From Tsuneonella flava (GTDB lineage Bacteria; Pseudomonadota; Alphaproteobacteria; Sphingomonadales; Sphingomonadaceae), in contig NZ_PHSO01000001.1 in assembly GCF_002870965.1 (NCBI RefSeq), forward strand, positions 326,636 to 390,635: 64,000 nucleotides of DNA, written 5' to 3'. Of this stretch, positions 25,442 to 34,561 are shown piece by piece. A program made the position numbers and the translations under genes. The notes under the pieces were generated by a model, which saw nothing but the letters and a program-made list of their open reading frames with translations, did no database searches and had not been told where the DNA came from. The first letter of the stretch is position 1. Each line of letters starts with the position of its first letter.

Positions 25442-25473
25442 AAAAACGAAACCCCGGCCTGCAAGCCGGGGTC
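25442..25473. terminator. Terminator between CDF exporter and clpX
   Basis: CCCCGGCCT and AGCCGGGG form a stem (25452-25459 and 25464-25471). Read on the minus strand it ends in GTTTCGTTTTTGG, so it can terminate clpX. On the plus strand a weaker T-tract follows after 8 bases. Confidence 0.7.
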
Positions 25474-25550
25474 ACGCAATTTTCAGGTCGATAGAGTATC
25501 AGCTCGCCTGCGGCACGTGCGTGGCCGAGACAGCAAGAAGCGCCTAAAGC

Positions 25551-26816
25551 TTACGCTGCCTCTTCCTTATCCGTCTTGCCACCAACTACGCGGACTGGTT
25601 CCTTGCGCCCTTCGACAACGTCCTTGTCGATAACGATTTCGGTCACGTCTTCCATGTCGGGCAGGTCGAACATCGTATCGAGCAGGATACCTTCCACGAT
25701 CGAGCGCAGGCCGCGCGCGCCGGTCTTACGGGCAATCGCTTTCTCCGCGATGGCGCGGAGCGCGTCATCGTTGAAAGTCAGTTCGACATCTTCCAGTTCG
25801 AACAGCTTGCAATACTGCTTCACCAGCGCATTCTTCGGCTCGGTAAGGATTTGCACCAGCGCTTCGACATCGAGATCGTTGAGCGTCGCGATCACCGGCA
25901 GACGACCAACGAACTCAGGGATCAGGCCGAATTTCAGCAGATCTTCCGGCTCGCACTTCTGCAGCAGTTCGCCCACGCGGCGCTTGTCCGGGTCGGCCAC
26001 ATGTGCGCCGAAACCGATGCTGCGCTTCTGCAGGCGGTCCGCGATAATCTTGTCCAGCCCCGCGAACGCACCACCACAGATGAACAGGATATTGGTGGTG
26101 TCGACCTGCAGGAATTCCTGCTGCGGATGCTTGCGCCCACCTTGCGGCGGGACGGAGGCAGTGGTGCCTTCCATCAGCTTGAGCAAAGCCTGCTGTACCC
26201 CTTCGCCCGAAACGTCGCGGGTGATGCTGGGATTTTCGGCCTTACGGGTAATCTTGTCGATTTCGTCGATATAGACGATGCCATGCTGTGCCTTGTCGAC
26301 ATTATAGTCGCTGGCCTGCAACAGCTTGAGGATGATGTTCTCGACATCTTCACCGACATAGCCAGCCTCTGTCAGAGTAGTGGCATCGGCCATCGTGAAC
26401 GGCACATCGAACGTGCGCGCCAGCGTCTGCGCCAACAGGGTCTTGCCCGAACCGGTGGGGCCGACGAGCAGGATATTCGACTTGGCCAGTTCGACCTCGC
26501 CCGCTTTGCCCGAATGCTTGAGCCGCTTGTAATGGTTGTGCACCGCGACCGAGAGCACCCGCTTGGCGCGATCCTGCCCGATCACGTAATCGTTCAGCGT
26601 GCTGAAGATTTCGTGCGGGGTCGGCACGTCGCCTTCCTTGCGCCCGGCAAGGCCTGCCTTCGCTTCTTCGCGGATAATGTCGTTACACAGTTCGACGCAT
26701 TCGTCGCAGATGAACACCGTCGGGCCGGCGATCAGCTTGCGTACTTCGTGCTGCGATTTGCCGCAGAAGCTGCAGTAAAGGGTGCTTTTCGAATCCGTTC
26801 CGGTCAATTTGGTCAT
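25551..26816 (-). CDS. clpX: ATP-dependent Clp protease ATP-binding subunit ClpX
   Basis: Hexameric AAA+ unfoldase that feeds substrates to ClpP; in alphaproteobacteria it also degrades CtrA and other cell-cycle proteins. The 421 residues have the N-terminal C4 zinc-binding domain (C15, C18, C37, C40), Walker A GPTGSGKT (120-127), Walker [11 protein letters not shown], the ClpP-docking IGF loop (RSIGFGAHV) and sensor 2 ([10 protein letters not shown]). GCAGGAAA precedes the ATG. It lies 193 bases downstream of clpP on the same strand, the usual order. Confidence 0.97.
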   Translation of the reverse strand: MTKLTGTDSKSTLYCSFCGKSQHEVRKLIAGPTVFICDECVELCNDIIREEAKAGLAGRKEGDVPTPHEIFSTLNDYVIGQDRAKRVLSVAVHNHYKRLKHSGKAGEVELAKSNILLVGPTGSGKTLLAQTLARTFDVPFTMADATTLTEAGYVGEDVENIILKLLQASDYNVDKAQHGIVYIDEIDKITRKAENPSITRDVSGEGVQQALLKLMEGTTASVPPQGGRKHPQQEFLQVDTTNILFICGGAFAGLDKIIADRLQKRSIGFGAHVADPDKRRVGELLQKCEPEDLLKFGLIPEFVGRLPVIATLNDLDVEALVQILTEPKNALVKQYCKLFELEDVELTFNDDALRAIAEKAIARKTGARGLRSIVEGILLDTMFDLPDMEDVTEIVIDKDVVEGRKEPVRVVGGKTDKEEAA

Positions 26817-27009
26817 TTCCTGCTCATCCCGAATCCCAGCCTACAACACAGGGATTCGCCGACCTTACGGCCAGTGATAATATAATCCAACAGCTTGTAC
26901 CTATCATATGCGCCTTGCGGCAAGCTGAAGGTACAAGGTTGCCTATTTCCTGCTACCCGTGCCCTGAGATGGCACAACGGGCAGCCCAATGGTTACGGTC
27001 GTCGCCCTT

Positions 27010-27714
27010 TTATTCGGGCGCGCCACCCGACCCTTCGGCTTCGGGCGTTGCATCGTTTTCGGGGCGGGTTTCGAACACTTTATCGACCAGCCCAAATTTC
27101 ATCGCCTCGTCGGCTTCGAGGAAGGTGTCACGGTCCATCGCTTTCTCGATCTCGTCCAACGTGCGGCCGGTGTATTTGACATAGAGATCGTTCATCCGGG
27201 CCTTGATACGCAGAATTTCCTTGGCCTGAATCTCGATATCGCTGGCCATGCCGCGGGCACCGCCGCTGGGCTGGTGGACCATAATCCGCGCATTGGGCAG
27301 TGCGATCCGCATTCCCGGCTCGCCCGCAGCCAGCAGGAAGCTGCCCATCGATGCGGCCTGCCCCATGCACACCGTCGACACGCGCGGCTTGATATATTGC
27401 ATAGTGTCGTGGATAGCCATCCCGGCCGTCACCACGCCACCGGGCGAATTGATGTACATGCTGATCGGCTTGCTGGGGTTCTCGCTTTCGAGGAACAGCA
27501 GCTGCGCGGTAATCAGCGAAGCCATCCCGTCTTCCACCTGACCGGTGACGAACACGATGCGTTCGCGTAACAGGCGGCTGAAGATATCGAAGCTGCGTTC
27601 GCCGCGGCTGGTCTGTTCGACCACAACCGGCACCAGCGCCCCGGTAACGGGATCGCGCGTGAACTGGCCCTGTGTGCCGTAAGTTTCGCCGGAGTTGCCG
27701 AGCAGGTCGATCAT
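27010..27714 (-). CDS. clpP: ATP-dependent Clp protease proteolytic subunit
   Basis: Tetradecameric serine protease core partnered by ClpX. The 234 residues contain the catalytic triad: Ser122 in [12 protein letters not shown], His147 in [12 protein letters not shown] and the Asp in [12 protein letters not shown]. The N-terminus ([20 protein letters not shown]) and the length, with some 25 extra residues at each end relative to E. coli, fit sphingomonad ClpP. It precedes clpX. Its promoter region is shared with the divergent TonB-dependent receptor (220-base gap). No second clpP-like gene is in the window. Confidence 0.97.
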   Translation of the reverse strand: MIDLLGNSGETYGTQGQFTRDPVTGALVPVVVEQTSRGERSFDIFSRLLRERIVFVTGQVEDGMASLITAQLLFLESENPSKPISMYINSPGGVVTAGMAIHDTMQYIKPRVSTVCMGQAASMGSFLLAAGEPGMRIALPNARIMVHQPSGGARGMASDIEIQAKEILRIKARMNDLYVKYTGRTLDEIEKAMDRDTFLEADEAMKFGLVDKVFETRPENDATPEAEGSGGAPE

Positions 27715-27749
27715 TGTGGATGTGCCTTCATATTGGGTCGATTGCGAGC

Positions 27750-27785
27750 GCCTATGTCGCGAGTACCGGCGCGATGTTCAAGGGG
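27750..27785 (-). promoter_or_regulatory. Candidate clpP promoter
   Basis: On the minus strand CCCCTTGAAC (a CTTGAA-type -35, as in sigma-32 or sigma-70 promoters) is followed about 16 bases later by GACATAGG. This lies about 40-70 bases upstream of clpP. Only the -35 is convincing; the -10 matches neither consensus well. Confidence 0.3.
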
Positions 27786-27934
27786 CTTAACCGCAATCCC
27801 CACTGCCACAACAGGAAGCGGAACGATTACAAATGTCATTGAACGGCACGTAAGCGCCGTTGATCGAGTGCGCCCTGTTCCCTTCTCCCCAACGCCAATA
27901 GCACCATTCCCAGGACTATCGGGAGAGGGACTTC

Positions 27935-30031
27935 ATGCGTTATTTCAATGGGATGCTGATGGCCTCCGCCGCTATCGCGGCACTTGGCACAACGCCTGCG
28001 CGCGCTGTCGACAAGCCAGCAGCTGTTGCTGCCGACTCCGCCGCAACCGCCCCTGACACCTCCCACATTCAGGGCACTTACCCGGCAGACTTCTTTACCG
28101 CATTCTCCCCCAAAAGCGCGCTGGACATGCTCCGAAATGTGCCGGGTTTCCAGATCCGCGAAGGAGATTCCAGCACGCGCGGGTTAGGTAAGGCGACCGA
28201 AAACGTGCTGGTGAACGGGCAGCGATTGTCGGGCAAATCCGATGGGCTTTACGATCAACTGGGCCGCATTCCCGCCAGCAATGTCGTCCGCATCGAAATC
28301 ATCGACGGAGCGCGCTTGTCGATACCTGGTCTGTCGGGGCAGGTTGCCAATATCGTCACCGGTGGCAACAGCTTCTCCGGCCAGTTCGGATGGAACGGAG
28401 AGGTCCGGCCGCATTTCTCCCACCCCGGATATCTGGGAGGGGAGATTTCAGTGACTGGCAAACGGGGCCGGGTGGAATATACGCTGGGTCTGTCGAACGA
28501 CGAAGGACGCGGCGCATATGGCGGCCCCTACTCCATTCGCGATGCCAACGGTTCCGAGATCGAGGCCCGCGATGGTCGGCTATGGTCCGACAGCGACGAA
28601 GCAAAGGTCAGCGCGGGACTGAAATACGATGGCCCCGGATCGACGGTGGGCAACCTCAACCTGTCATATCAGCGGGAGTATTCAACCTTTGCGGAGAATG
28701 AAGTCCGCCTGCCAGTGGACGATATCGCTCGCGACTGGCTCCTGACCGGGCGCTACCGCGCCTATAACTACGAAATCAGCGGCGATTATGAATTTCCGCT
28801 GGCAGGCGGGCGGCTCAAACTGATCGGGCTGGAGCGATATAAACTCGCCCATCGCGACGAACGCGCAGTCATCGGCTTTGCCGATGCAAGCGATCCTGTC
28901 GGCGGTCGTTTTCAGCAGGACCTGTCCAGCGGGGAGCGCATCGCACGCGCCGAATATGGCTGGAAATGGGGGCAGGCCGACTGGCAGATCGCACTGGAAG
29001 GCGCGTTCAACCGACTGGATCAACAGGGCGCGCTTTTCGACCTGTCGCCAACGGGCGAGTTCGTGACAGTGCCATTTCCGGGAGGGACCGGCGGCGTGCG
29101 GGAAAGCCGGTATGAGGGATCGCTTAGCTACGGTCGCCCGCTGAGTAGCAAAATTACTCTGCAACTGCTTGCAGCGGCGGAATCCTCGACCATTTCGCAG
29201 ACCGGGGCCAATTCGCTATCGCGCACGTTCTTCCGCCCAAAAGGCACTGCCAGTCTGGCGTGGGCACCGGAAAAAGGGCTGGATATATCGCTCAAAGTCG
29301 AACGCGCAGTCGGCCAGCTCGATTTTGACGACTTTCTGGCCCGTGTATTTCTCGATCTGGGCAATCAGAACGACAACAACGCCGATCTCGTCCCGTCCCA
29401 GCAATGGAACTTCGATCTGGAAGGGAAGAAAGAACTGGGCCGCTGGGGATCGACCAACCTGCTGCTTTTTGCCCGACTGTACGACGATTATATCGACGTA
29501 GTGCCGTTACCTGACGGCGGCGAAGGGCGTGGCAATATTCCCAGCGCGCACCGTTATGGCCTGCAATGGACCAGCACCTTCAACCTTGACCCGATCGGTT
29601 TTCATGGTGCCAAGATCGATTCCGATATTGTCTTGCAGACATCGTCGCTGATCGACCCGGTGACACAAAAGAAACGGCAGATCAGCTATCTGGCAACGCG
29701 CGTCGTGAACGTGGCGCTGCGCCACGATATTCCACACAGCGACTGGGCGTGGGGCGCGGCCATCGAATCGCAGGAAGTCACTGACTATTACCGTGTGGGC
29801 GAGTTCGGGTACGACAACGAAGGCCCGGTGTTCGACATCTGGTTTCTGGAAAACAAAGACGTGCTGGGAATGACCGTGAAATTTCAGGTCATCAACCTCT
29901 TCAATGCGCGCCATCGGTTGTACCGCACGGTGTACGACGGCCCGCGCGACGTTGCACCGATACTGTTGCAGGAAGATCGCGCGCAGTTGATCGGACCGAT
30001 GTTCCGATTGAGTGTGAAGGGAACGTTCTAG
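27935..30031 (+). CDS. TonB-dependent outer-membrane receptor
   Basis: A 698-residue outer-membrane importer driven by TonB-ExbBD. A signal peptide (cleaved after PARA, about residue 24) precedes a plug domain (SALDMLRNVPGFQIREGDSS, then VLVNGQRLSGKS and SNVVRIEIIDGARLSIPG). The barrel has many alternating strands and ends in a terminal phenylalanine (LSVKGTF). No separate TonB box is obvious. The ligand is unknown: no siderophore or sugar-utilisation gene is adjacent, and its neighbours are clpP (divergent) and a CHAP protein (convergent). The ATG is preceded by GGGAGAGGG. Confidence 0.88.
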   Translation: MRYFNGMLMASAAIAALGTTPARAVDKPAAVAADSAATAPDTSHIQGTYPADFFTAFSPKSALDMLRNVPGFQIREGDSSTRGLGKATENVLVNGQRLSGKSDGLYDQLGRIPASNVVRIEIIDGARLSIPGLSGQVANIVTGGNSFSGQFGWNGEVRPHFSHPGYLGGEISVTGKRGRVEYTLGLSNDEGRGAYGGPYSIRDANGSEIEARDGRLWSDSDEAKVSAGLKYDGPGSTVGNLNLSYQREYSTFAENEVRLPVDDIARDWLLTGRYRAYNYEISGDYEFPLAGGRLKLIGLERYKLAHRDERAVIGFADASDPVGGRFQQDLSSGERIARAEYGWKWGQADWQIALEGAFNRLDQQGALFDLSPTGEFVTVPFPGGTGGVRESRYEGSLSYGRPLSSKITLQLLAAAESSTISQTGANSLSRTFFRPKGTASLAWAPEKGLDISLKVERAVGQLDFDDFLARVFLDLGNQNDNNADLVPSQQWNFDLEGKKELGRWGSTNLLLFARLYDDYIDVVPLPDGGEGRGNIPSAHRYGLQWTSTFNLDPIGFHGAKIDSDIVLQTSSLIDPVTQKKRQISYLATRVVNVALRHDIPHSDWAWGAAIESQEVTDYYRVGEFGYDNEGPVFDIWFLENKDVLGMTVKFQVINLFNARHRLYRTVYDGPRDVAPILLQEDRAQLIGPMFRLSVKGTF

Positions 30032-30127
30032 CCCGCCTTGGAGTGCCTTCGCCGGACCGGACTGACTTGCCGCTCCAGTACCGCAATCGAGGGGAGCAGT
30101 TCGACGCTCCCCCGGATTTTCAACGGA

Positions 30128-30709
30128 CTACTTCGCAGCCAGTTGGATTGAAGCGCCTTCACCAGCACCGTTGCCCTTGGCAACATGGATTGGGCCGGTG
30201 TCGAGATCCTCGCTGCCGGGCGCTTCGGCATAAATGAAACCGAAGGTCGGATTCACCCGCGTACCGAGCCCGCCGATCGGCGCATACCATACGCGCACCG
30301 CGCTCCAGTCACCGGCGTCGGATACATCGACCGCCATCGCCGCGCGTTCGATCCGGCCCGGCCCCGACCAGTTCGCATGATCGAGCAGGATGTGCCGTTC
30401 ATCGACGATTTTCGCGACGGTCGCGACATGGCCATACGGCATCGCGCCAGTGCTCTTGAATGCCAGCACAGCGCCGATTTTCGGCTGCTTGCCACGGGCA
30501 TAAGTGCCTTCGGCCTGCCCCCACCATGTGCGGGCATTACCGTGGATCGAGATGCCCGATACCTGCCGCGCATAAGGGACGCATTGCAATGCCTTGGCCT
30601 GAACCGCCACTGGTGTGGCGACAGCGGCCATTGCGGCCAGCAGCGTAGCGATCATCGGCGATTTGCGGAAAAACGTGCGGAACATGCCGCGCGCGAATTG
30701 CGATCCCAT
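30128..30709 (-). CDS. CHAP-domain secreted protein (copy 1)
   Basis: A 193-residue protein with an N-terminal signal (hydrophobic about 19-37, cleavage near VQA) and a CHAP domain, a papain-like cysteine peptidase/amidase fold that usually cuts peptidoglycan peptides. Catalytic residues are readable: Cys in LQCVPYAR, His in GHVATVAK and an acid/amide position in LDHANWS. It is closely similar to the protein at 33615-34442 in the stretches around each. Three possible starts exist (MGSQ, MFRT, MIAT); the first was taken. It lies downstream of tig on the same strand, with a terminator between. Confidence 0.82.
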   Translation of the reverse strand: MGSQFARGMFRTFFRKSPMIATLLAAMAAVATPVAVQAKALQCVPYARQVSGISIHGNARTWWGQAEGTYARGKQPKIGAVLAFKSTGAMPYGHVATVAKIVDERHILLDHANWSGPGRIERAAMAVDVSDAGDWSAVRVWYAPIGGLGTRVNPTFGFIYAEAPGSEDLDTGPIHVAKGNGAGEGASIQLAAK

Positions 30710-30870
30710 TGTACTCGTGACCCCGCACGTATTCTTTAACCCGTCGGGAAGGGTATTAGCGGGGACTTAAATCGGCGGACACCCCACTGCCAAAGCGCCA
30801 TCCTGTCTGTCGCACGACTCGTCGCAATACATGGAACGGCCGGACAGCAAGCCCTCCATTCGCCCCAAAC

Positions 30871-30906
30871 GAAACGGGCGTAGCTGTCGCCAGCTACGCC
30901 CGTTTC
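30871..30906 (-). terminator. Terminator after trigger factor
   Basis: A perfect 15-base stem (AAACGGGCGTAGCTG with CAGCTACGCCCGTTT) around a TCGC loop, 38 bases past the tig stop. Symmetrical A/T ends let it work in either direction. Confidence 0.8.
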
Positions 30907-30944
30907 ATCACCACACCTGCGGCGTGGCAGCGTGTCGAATACAC

Positions 30945-32531
30945 TTATTTCTTGGCCGGAGCTTTCTTGGCTGCGGGCTTCTTCGCCGGAGCCTTCTTCG
31001 CTGCAGGCTTGGCTTCCGCCTTATCGTCTGCCTTGGTAGCAGCCTTCTTGGCGGGCGCCTTTTTGGCCGGGGCCTTCTTTGCCGCGGGCTTCGCTTCTGC
31101 CTTGTCATCCGCCTCGGCATCGTCAGCCTTGGCTGCTGCCTTCTTGGCCGGAGCCTTTTTCGCCGGAGCTTTCTTCTTGGCAGCGGGCTTAGCCGCTTCG
31201 TCTTCGTCCGCTTCGATCGCGGCCTGCAGTTCCTCGCGCGTTACTTCGCGGTCGGTAATTTCAGCCTTCTCGAACAGGAAGTCGACGACCTTGTCTTCGT
31301 ACAGCGGGGCACGAAGCTGAGCGGCAGCCATATCGTTGGTGCGGATCAGTTCCATGAACCGGTCGCGATCTTCGGGGCGATACTGCTGTGCCGCCTGCTG
31401 CATCAGCATCGACATTTCCTGCTGGGTGATCTGCACGCCATTGGCCTGCCCGATTTCGGACAGCAACAGGCCCAGACGCACACGGCGTTCAGCGATCTTG
31501 CGGTAATCGTCCTTCTCGGATTCGATTTCTTCCATCGCAGCCTTCGGGTCTTCTTCCCGTGCAGCTTCCTGCATAAGCTGCTGCCAGATCTGTTCGAATT
31601 CGGCATCGACCATCGACGGCGGCACGGGGAAATCGTGCCCTGCGGCCAGCTGATCGAGCAACTGACGCTTCATCGCAGTGCGGGTCAGGCCGTTCAGTTC
31701 CTGCTCCACCTGCCCCTTGAGCAGACCGCGCAGCTGTTCGAGGCTTTCAAGGCCGAGCGACTTGGCGAAATCTTCGTCGATCTTGGTTTCGTCTTCGACC
31801 TGAACCTTGTGCACCTTCACATCGAAGGTGGTTTCCTTGCCCGCGAGGTGTTCCGCCGGATAATCTTCGGGGAACGTCACGGTAATGGTCTTCTCGTCAC
31901 CCGCCTTCGCGCCGGTGAGCTGTTCTTCGAAGCCGGGAATGAACTGGCCCGAACCGATCACCAGCGGCGCTTCTTCAGCCTTACCACCTTCGAATTCGAC
32001 ACCGTCGAGCTTGCCGACGAAGTCGATGATCAGCTGGTCGCCATCGGCCGCCTTCTTGGTCTTGGCGGCATCTTTCCAGCTCTTCTGCTGGCTGGCGATT
32101 TTTTCGAGCGATTCGTCCACTTCCGAATCGGCCACCGGCACAGTCAGGCGTTCGAGTTTGATGCCATCGGTAGCGGGCGCTTCGAGATCGGGCAGCACTT
32201 CGAGGCTGACCGACAGTTCGGCATCCTTGCCCTGATCGTATCCTTCGCCCAGTTCGATCTGCGGCTGCATCGCGGGGCGCAGTTTCTTGTCGCGCATCAG
32301 CGAATCGACTGCATCCTTGATCGTGTCGTTCACCACCTGCGCGTGAATCGAATCGCCGTGCATCTTACGCACGAGATTGGCGGGCACTTTGCCGGGGCGG
32401 AAGCCGGGCATCCGCACCTGCGGCGCGATCTTCTTGATTTCGGCAGTGATCGCAGCTTCGATCTCCGATGCCGGAATGGTGACGGAATAGGCGCGCTTGA
32501 GCCCGTCGTTGGTGGTTTCGTTGATCTGCAT
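30945..32531 (-). CDS. tig: Trigger factor with long Lys/Ala/Pro-rich C-terminal tail
   Basis: Ribosome-associated chaperone and peptidyl-prolyl isomerase. The 528 residues start with the ribosome-binding domain (GFRPGK signature at 43-48), then an FKBP-like PPIase domain and the helical C-terminal chaperone arms. Residues about 445-528 form an added tail built of KKAPAKKAPAKKA-type repeats interrupted by acidic KADDKAEAKP units; canonical trigger factors end near 430-450. The tail resembles histone H1-like or nucleic-acid-binding tails. ATG 32531 (MQINETTNDG) is the family start; upstream in-frame codons run through the tRNA-Leu gene. Terminator downstream. Confidence 0.95.
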   Translation of the reverse strand: MQINETTNDGLKRAYSVTIPASEIEAAITAEIKKIAPQVRMPGFRPGKVPANLVRKMHGDSIHAQVVNDTIKDAVDSLMRDKKLRPAMQPQIELGEGYDQGKDAELSVSLEVLPDLEAPATDGIKLERLTVPVADSEVDESLEKIASQQKSWKDAAKTKKAADGDQLIIDFVGKLDGVEFEGGKAEEAPLVIGSGQFIPGFEEQLTGAKAGDEKTITVTFPEDYPAEHLAGKETTFDVKVHKVQVEDETKIDEDFAKSLGLESLEQLRGLLKGQVEQELNGLTRTAMKRQLLDQLAAGHDFPVPPSMVDAEFEQIWQQLMQEAAREEDPKAAMEEIESEKDDYRKIAERRVRLGLLLSEIGQANGVQITQQEMSMLMQQAAQQYRPEDRDRFMELIRTNDMAAAQLRAPLYEDKVVDFLFEKAEITDREVTREELQAAIEADEDEAAKPAAKKKAPAKKAPAKKAAAKADDAEADDKAEAKPAAKKAPAKKAPAKKAATKADDKAEAKPAAKKAPAKKPAAKKAPAKK

Positions 32532-32593
32532 CTGAGCGAAAAGCCTTCTTGAGAAATCCGGTGTGTCTGTCCGGGCGCCCGTGCGCGGCGGTA

Positions 32594-32678
32594 TGGTGCG
32601 GGCGAAGGGACTCGAACCCCCACATCTTTCGATACTGGTACCTAAAACCAGCGCGTCTACCAATTCCGCCACGCCCGC
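32594..32678 (-). tRNA. tRNA-Leu (anticodon UAG)
   Basis: The minus strand folds as an 85-base class II tRNA: acceptor GCGGGCG/CGCCCGC, D-arm containing GGAATTGGTAGACGC, anticodon stem-loop CTGGT-TTTAGGT-ACCAG with UAG at the anticodon position, a long variable arm, and GGTTCGAGTCC in the T-arm. Discriminator A plus CCA are encoded in the DNA. It lies 62 bases upstream of tig. Confidence 0.96.
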
Positions 32679-32830
32679 AAACCCGAACGAAGCCGCGCGA
32701 ATGGCCGGGGCCATCCACGAACAAGGGAGCGCCGTTAGCCCGCCCGGCACGAAAGGGCAAGCCACGAGGCCACCGGAACAGACATGCTTTTCCATTCGTT
32801 GTGATTTTGCGACTTCAGGAGAGCCCGAAA

Positions 32831-33016
32831 ATGACCCATCCGACCGCAGGCGAGCCCGCCCCTGCACCCGACAAAATCGAACCGGCCGCCCCGCCGGAGG
32901 CACCGCCCGCCCCGACACCAGATGAACAGCCGGTGCGCCAGCCCGACGAAATCGCTCCGCCTCAGCCCGATACAGTGCAGCCGGGCGAACATCCCGGCGA
33001 AATCCCCGCCCCCTGA
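32831..33016 (+). CDS. Small proline-rich acidic protein
   Basis: A 61-residue frame beginning MTHPTAGEPAPAPD, made almost entirely of Pro, Ala, Glu, Asp and Gln (PAAPPEAPPAPTPDEQPV, then PDTVQPGEHPGEIPAP). It has AGGAG 10 bases upstream and precedes the DUF3297 gene by 48 bases on the same strand. No domain or signal peptide is seen; it is expected to be disordered. Similar short Pro-rich proteins are annotated in sphingomonads, to my recollection. It could still be a chance frame. Confidence 0.5.
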   Translation: MTHPTAGEPAPAPDKIEPAAPPEAPPAPTPDEQPVRQPDEIAPPQPDTVQPGEHPGEIPAP

Positions 33017-33064
33017 TATGCGCGATATCTTGCGGCCCGCCCCTCCTCGCACTAGGGGGCGCGC

Positions 33065-33343
33065 ATGAGCGACGATAAAGCCCAGACCCCGCCCAATCGC
33101 CTCGCGGTCAATCCGCGCAGCGAATTCTTCGATGCCGACGCGCTGCAACGCGGCGTGGGCATCCGGTTTAAAGACCGGGTGCGGACCGATATCGAGGAAT
33201 ATTGCATCTCCGAAGGCTGGGTGCGGGTTCAGGCAGGCAAATCGATGGACCGCAAGGGGCAGCCGCTGACCATCAAGCTGACCGGCCCGGTCGAAGCATG
33301 GTTCGAAGATCTGGGCGAAGACGCACCCATCGCCAAGGCGTGA
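33065..33343 (+). CDS. DUF3297 family protein
   Basis: A 92-residue cytoplasmic protein resembling the small DUF3297 family found across proteobacteria. Recognisable segments include PPNRLAVNPRSEFFDADALQ, RGVGIRFKDRVRTDIEEYCI and GKSMDRKGQPLTIKLTGPVE. The family has no known function. It has no signal peptide or membrane segment. It follows the small Pro-rich gene and precedes a repeat-bearing spacer. Confidence 0.82.
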   Translation: MSDDKAQTPPNRLAVNPRSEFFDADALQRGVGIRFKDRVRTDIEEYCISEGWVRVQAGKSMDRKGQPLTIKLTGPVEAWFEDLGEDAPIAKA

Positions 33344-33469
33344 TTCGGGAGGCACCTGTCGTGCTGACGGTGCCTACCATCCCGTTCCTCATTGTGTACG
33401 CAGTGAAGTGTTTGACCGGTCGACGGTCCTGCCCATCGCATCGTAAAAGACAGAGGTAACGCGCGCGCT

Positions 33470-33592
33470 ATGGATTGCCACGTCGCCTGCCGCTCCTCGC
33501 AATGACGAGGGTGGGGATACGCGCAATAGTATGGTCCGGCCATCGGCAGTGCGCCCCCCCTATCCCCGAACCAAACCCACTTCGTGCCTTCG
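33470..33592. repeat. Dispersed palindromic repeat, copy 2 (one arm plus flank, inverted)
   Basis: Read on the minus strand this stretch repeats copy 1: CGAAGGCACG, GTGGGTTTGGTTCGGGG, a G-run, CGCACTGCC, then the TCATTGCGAGGAGCG arm and GACGTGGCAATCCAT. The second arm of the palindrome is missing. The remaining 33344-33614 spacer shows nothing else. Confidence 0.7.
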
Positions 33593-33614
33593 CGTCTTCA
33601 TGTGAATACTCTCC

Positions 33615-34442
33615 CTATCGGTCGTATCGCGCCAGTGCAGCGGAAATCGGATCGTTGGATGCCGCCTGAGTGCGCGTTTCGCGGCGCGGAGCCGGTGCCG
33701 CCATCGCCATCCGCGCAGTTGCCGATGCAACGGTACGGCGCGTAAGGGACTGGCGTGGCACGGATGAGGCTTTCGGCGCGCCGATATCGGCAAAGGCAGA
33801 CAGAAATTCCCGCGATGGCGCGCGAGCCGGACGCGGCGTGCTGGCAACCGGCACAACAGCGGGCGCAGGCGTGGCGGCGGCAATTGTCGTGCGCGGCGCG
33901 AAGTCAGCATTACCGCTATCGTCCCTATCGGGATAAATAAACCCGGCCACCGGCCACTCAGTGCGGCCGAGATCCTGAATCGGATCGTACCACACGCGCA
34001 CTTCGCTCCAGTCGTTGGCGGGCGACACGTCCACTGCCTTCACCCCGCGTTCGATCTGCCCGCGCCGCCCGTTGATGGGCGACCAGTTGGCATGGTCGAG
34101 TAGAACAGTGCGACTATCGATCACTTTGGCGACCGCTGCGACATGGCCCAGTTGCATGTTGCGATAGGGGGTGAACGCCATCACCGCCCCTTTTTTGGGC
34201 CGGTTGCCACGTTTATAACGGCCCGCTGCCTTGTCCCACCAGGTCAGCGCGTCGCCATAGATCCGCACCCCCGTCCTTTCGCGGGCATAGGGCACGCATT
34301 GCAGATAAGGCGGCAGTTCGACCCCGGAGTTGCCCGACGCATCGGTGGAAACATCGAAATCGGCCGAATCGGCCAGCACGGGCGGCGTAGCGACGAGTGC
34401 GATGGCGAGCGCGAAGATGCTTGTGGTTACCCTCATATTCAT
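33615..34442 (-). CDS. CHAP-domain secreted protein (copy 2, with Ala/Pro/Arg-rich C-terminus)
   Basis: A 275-residue secreted protein with signal peptide (MNMRVTTSIFALAIALVATP, cleaved near VLA) and a CHAP domain like that at 30128-30709. It has LQCVPYARERTGVRIYGDA, LTWWDKAAGRYKRGNRPKKG, GHVAAVAKVIDSRTVLLDHA and the conserved DWSEVRVWYDPIQDLG. A low-complexity tail rich in Ala, Pro, Arg and Ser follows (about 175-275). The start was taken as ATG 34442; a GTG one codon earlier and ATG 34436 are alternatives. Peptidoglycan cleavage is inferred from the fold. Confidence 0.82.
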   Translation of the reverse strand: MNMRVTTSIFALAIALVATPPVLADSADFDVSTDASGNSGVELPPYLQCVPYARERTGVRIYGDALTWWDKAAGRYKRGNRPKKGAVMAFTPYRNMQLGHVAAVAKVIDSRTVLLDHANWSPINGRRGQIERGVKAVDVSPANDWSEVRVWYDPIQDLGRTEWPVAGFIYPDRDDSGNADFAPRTTIAAATPAPAVVPVASTPRPARAPSREFLSAFADIGAPKASSVPRQSLTRRTVASATARMAMAAPAPRRETRTQAASNDPISAALARYDR

Positions 34443-34561
34443 CACGTTGCCGCAAGGTGGTTAGAGGGAGGCTTCGCACTGTGGTAAATTTGCCTTTAAC
34501 CATATGTATGACAACGGCGCTTGCCATTCGCGCGCCAACAGGCCACCTGCGCGATGAAGTC

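Noticed and set aside
30831..32552. Long plus-strand open frame opposite trigger factor
   Set aside because: Hydrophobic low-complexity translation (Leu/Gly/Phe repeats) is the antisense of the Lys/Ala tail; tig itself is certain.
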